From an uncultured Victivallales bacterium (GTDB lineage Bacteria; Verrucomicrobiota; Lentisphaeria; Victivallales; UBA1829), in assembly GCA_934661375.1 (NCBI GenBank), contig CAKUJH010000054.1, positions 1 to 15,438 on the forward strand: a DNA stretch of 15,438 nucleotides, in the 5' to 3' direction. The position numbers were made by a program, and so were the translations under genes. This document shows positions 14,307-15,438 of the stretch, piece by piece (within the stretch, counting starts at the first letter, position 1; every line of letters starts with the position of its first letter). Below the pieces are notes generated by a model that ran no database searches, was not told where the DNA came from, and saw nothing but the letters and a program-made list of their open reading frames with translations.

Positions 14307-14798
14307 ATGAGAACAGTTATCTATCCCGGCAGTTTCGATCCGGTTACCAACGGACATCTGGACGTGGCGCGGCGCGCCGCCAGAATTTTCGACAGAATTG
14401 TGATTGCCGTGGCATGTAATTCGGAAAAAAATCCGCTTTTTTCCTTTGAAGAACGCAAAGCCCTGCTGAGCGAAACCTGCAAGGACATCCCGAACAAGGA
14501 AGTCGTCATGTTCAACGGTCTGCTGGTGGATGCCGTTCCGCGGTTTGACGCCTGTGCCGTGATCCGCGGCATTCGTGCGGTTTCCGATTTCGAATATGAA
14601 TTCCAGATGGCTCTCATGAACCGCGAACTCAGCGCACGCTGCGAAACCCTTTTCATGATGCCGAGCCCGGAGTATTCCTACGTCAGTTCACGCCTGATCA
14701 AGGAAATCGCCATGTGCGGCGGCGATATCTCCATGTTTGTTCCGCCGGCTGTCGCCGATGCCATTTATGTCAAATACCATGTAAACCGCAAAAACTGA
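14307..14798 (+). CDS. coaD: Phosphopantetheine adenylyltransferase
   Basis: The 163-residue enzyme transfers AMP from ATP to 4'-phosphopantetheine, giving dephospho-CoA, the penultimate step of coenzyme A synthesis in the cytoplasm. The nucleotidyltransferase signature is intact: YPGSFDPVTNGH (6-17) with the TxGH motif at 14-17. IRGIRAVSDFEYE begins at 86, and SSRLIKE (127-133) is the ISSTxxR/K-like second nucleotide motif. Length is standard for bacterial CoaD. AGGAG (14291-14295) is 11 bases upstream of the ATG, a slightly long spacing. The yceD gene follows after 9 bases, so both share the promoter at 14240-14268. Many bacteria pair coaD with rsmD; that partner is absent here. Confidence 0.96.
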   Translation: MRTVIYPGSFDPVTNGHLDVARRAARIFDRIVIAVACNSEKNPLFSFEERKALLSETCKDIPNKEVVMFNGLLVDAVPRFDACAVIRGIRAVSDFEYEFQMALMNRELSARCETLFMMPSPEYSYVSSRLIKEIAMCGGDISMFVPPAVADAIYVKYHVNRKN

Positions 14799-14807
14799 GG
14801 TGCAGCC

Positions 14808-15293
14808 ATGATTCGCGTCAATACCGCTGAAATAGGGCCGGACGGTCTGCCGCTTGTCGGTGAAGAAAAACCGGATTTCCTCGAACTCGATACCACCGAA
14901 GGCATCCCGGTTAAAGTTCTGGAAAATGTCAAATACAATTTTCATGCATCCATGGCAGGACAGGATCTGCTGGTTACCGGTTCCGCTTTCACCCGGATCC
15001 GGACGGAATGTTCCAAGTGTCTCAAAGAAATTGAAATCAGAATCGGCTCGGACAAAATCTGCATTTTCAAGGAAAAGGTTCCCGATGAAATCATTGACCT
15101 CACGGATGATGTGCGGGAAGACATTCTGCTGTCGTTGCCGACCCGGTTCAAATGTTCCGAAAACTGCCGCGGTCTTTGCCCCGGCTGCGGCGCGGATCTC
15201 AATACGGAACCCTGCCGCTGCCAAAAGCAGAAACAGAAAAAAGCTCCGCAGGAAGACCATACCTGGGATGCGCTGGATGATCTGAAATTCTGA
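14808..15293 (+). CDS. yceD: YceD/DUF177 family protein
   Basis: The 161-residue protein belongs to the YceD (DUF177) family, linked in other bacteria and plastids to accumulation or processing of 23S rRNA. The central stretch TECSKC holds Cys68 and Cys71. The C-terminal motif FKCSENCRGLCPGCGADLN contains Cys116, 120, 124 and 127, followed by CRC (136, 138), an arrangement that could bind zinc. The end is lysine/glutamine-rich and closes WDALDDLKF, typical of the family. GAGGTG (14797-14802) overlaps the coaD stop and serves the ATG. In many bacteria yceD is followed directly by rpmF (ribosomal protein L32); here a terminator follows instead. Confidence 0.9.
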   Translation: MIRVNTAEIGPDGLPLVGEEKPDFLELDTTEGIPVKVLENVKYNFHASMAGQDLLVTGSAFTRIRTECSKCLKEIEIRIGSDKICIFKEKVPDEIIDLTDDVREDILLSLPTRFKCSENCRGLCPGCGADLNTEPCRCQKQKQKKAPQEDHTWDALDDLKF

Positions 15294-15326
15294 CGCTTTC
15301 CTCCGGATTGCAGTGTCATTTTTTTT
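15291..15326 (+). terminator. Intrinsic terminator after yceD
   Basis: TGACGCT (15291-15297, including the stop codon) pairs with AGTGTCA (15312-15318) through seven pairs, one of them G-U. Eight T residues follow (15319-15326). The loop is 14 bases. Confidence 0.75.
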
Positions 15327-15407
15327 GAGAGTCCGTCTGTTTTCCCTTCATTTTCAGAGCCATCCCATAAAAAATCAAAAACGGGGTATTGACAGGAGTA
15401 TTCCTGC

Positions 15408-15438
15408 GTGAATGGCATCCGTTTTGAAAAAGCGGTTT
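15408..15438 (+). CDS. Possible start of a further gene, cut by the window edge
   Basis: AGGAG (15394-15398) lies 9 bases before a GTG at 15408, which opens a frame reading MNGIRFEKAV to the edge. An ATG at 15412 in another frame (MASVLKKRF) is 13 bases from the same site. Neither is long enough to identify, and neither resembles the start of ribosomal protein L32. Confidence 0.25.
   Translation, partial: MNGIRFEKAV

Overview
The window (about 15.4 kb, GC in the mid-50s by eye) is ordinary, densely coded bacterial chromosome. Nearly all genes read on the + strand, and no mobile element, CRISPR array, tRNA or rRNA is visible. My best guess for the host is an anaerobic Gram-negative of the Planctomycetota-Verrucomicrobiota-Chlamydiota group, perhaps Lentisphaerota/Victivallis-like. 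This is inference only. It rests on two lipoproteins with clear lipoboxes, a Gdh2-type (115-kDa-class) glutamate dehydrogenase, a sulfide-type Thi4 and clean TTGACA-like promoters; no marker gene proves it.

Layout. Bases 1-81 hold the first 27 codons of a leftward gene that runs off the edge. A roughly 380-base AT-rich gap follows, then a monocistronic NAD-type glutamate dehydrogenase (465-3398). Next comes a 370-base non-coding gap full of hairpins, ending in a strong promoter. A phosphomannomutase/phosphoglucomutase (3853-5178) follows with its own intrinsic terminator. A second promoter starts a tightly packed run of seven genes (5326-13145): an unknown lipoprotein, the YicC endoribonuclease-family protein, a 645-residue fusion of serine O-acetyltransferase to an M29-aminopeptidase-like metal-binding domain, the PLP-homeostasis protein YggS, and a complete ribose-type ABC importer (ATPase, permease, binding lipoprotein). 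Genes in this run overlap by 4 bases or are 1-21 bases apart.

A third promoter drives a TPP riboswitch and a stand-alone Thi4 thiazole synthase (13392-14174), closed by an intrinsic terminator. A fourth promoter drives coaD and the yceD/DUF177 gene (14307-15293), closed by another terminator. The last 110 bases may contain the start of one more gene.

How the genes fit together. Several touch cofactor and amino-acid supply: cysteine synthesis (serine acetyltransferase), PLP homeostasis (YggS), thiamine (Thi4 under TPP control), coenzyme A (CoaD, whose pathway uses cysteine) and glutamate catabolism. The most unusual object is the serine acetyltransferase-M29 fusion. The second most unusual is the structured gap behind the glutamate dehydrogenase, where one 8-base element is flanked on both sides by its complement.
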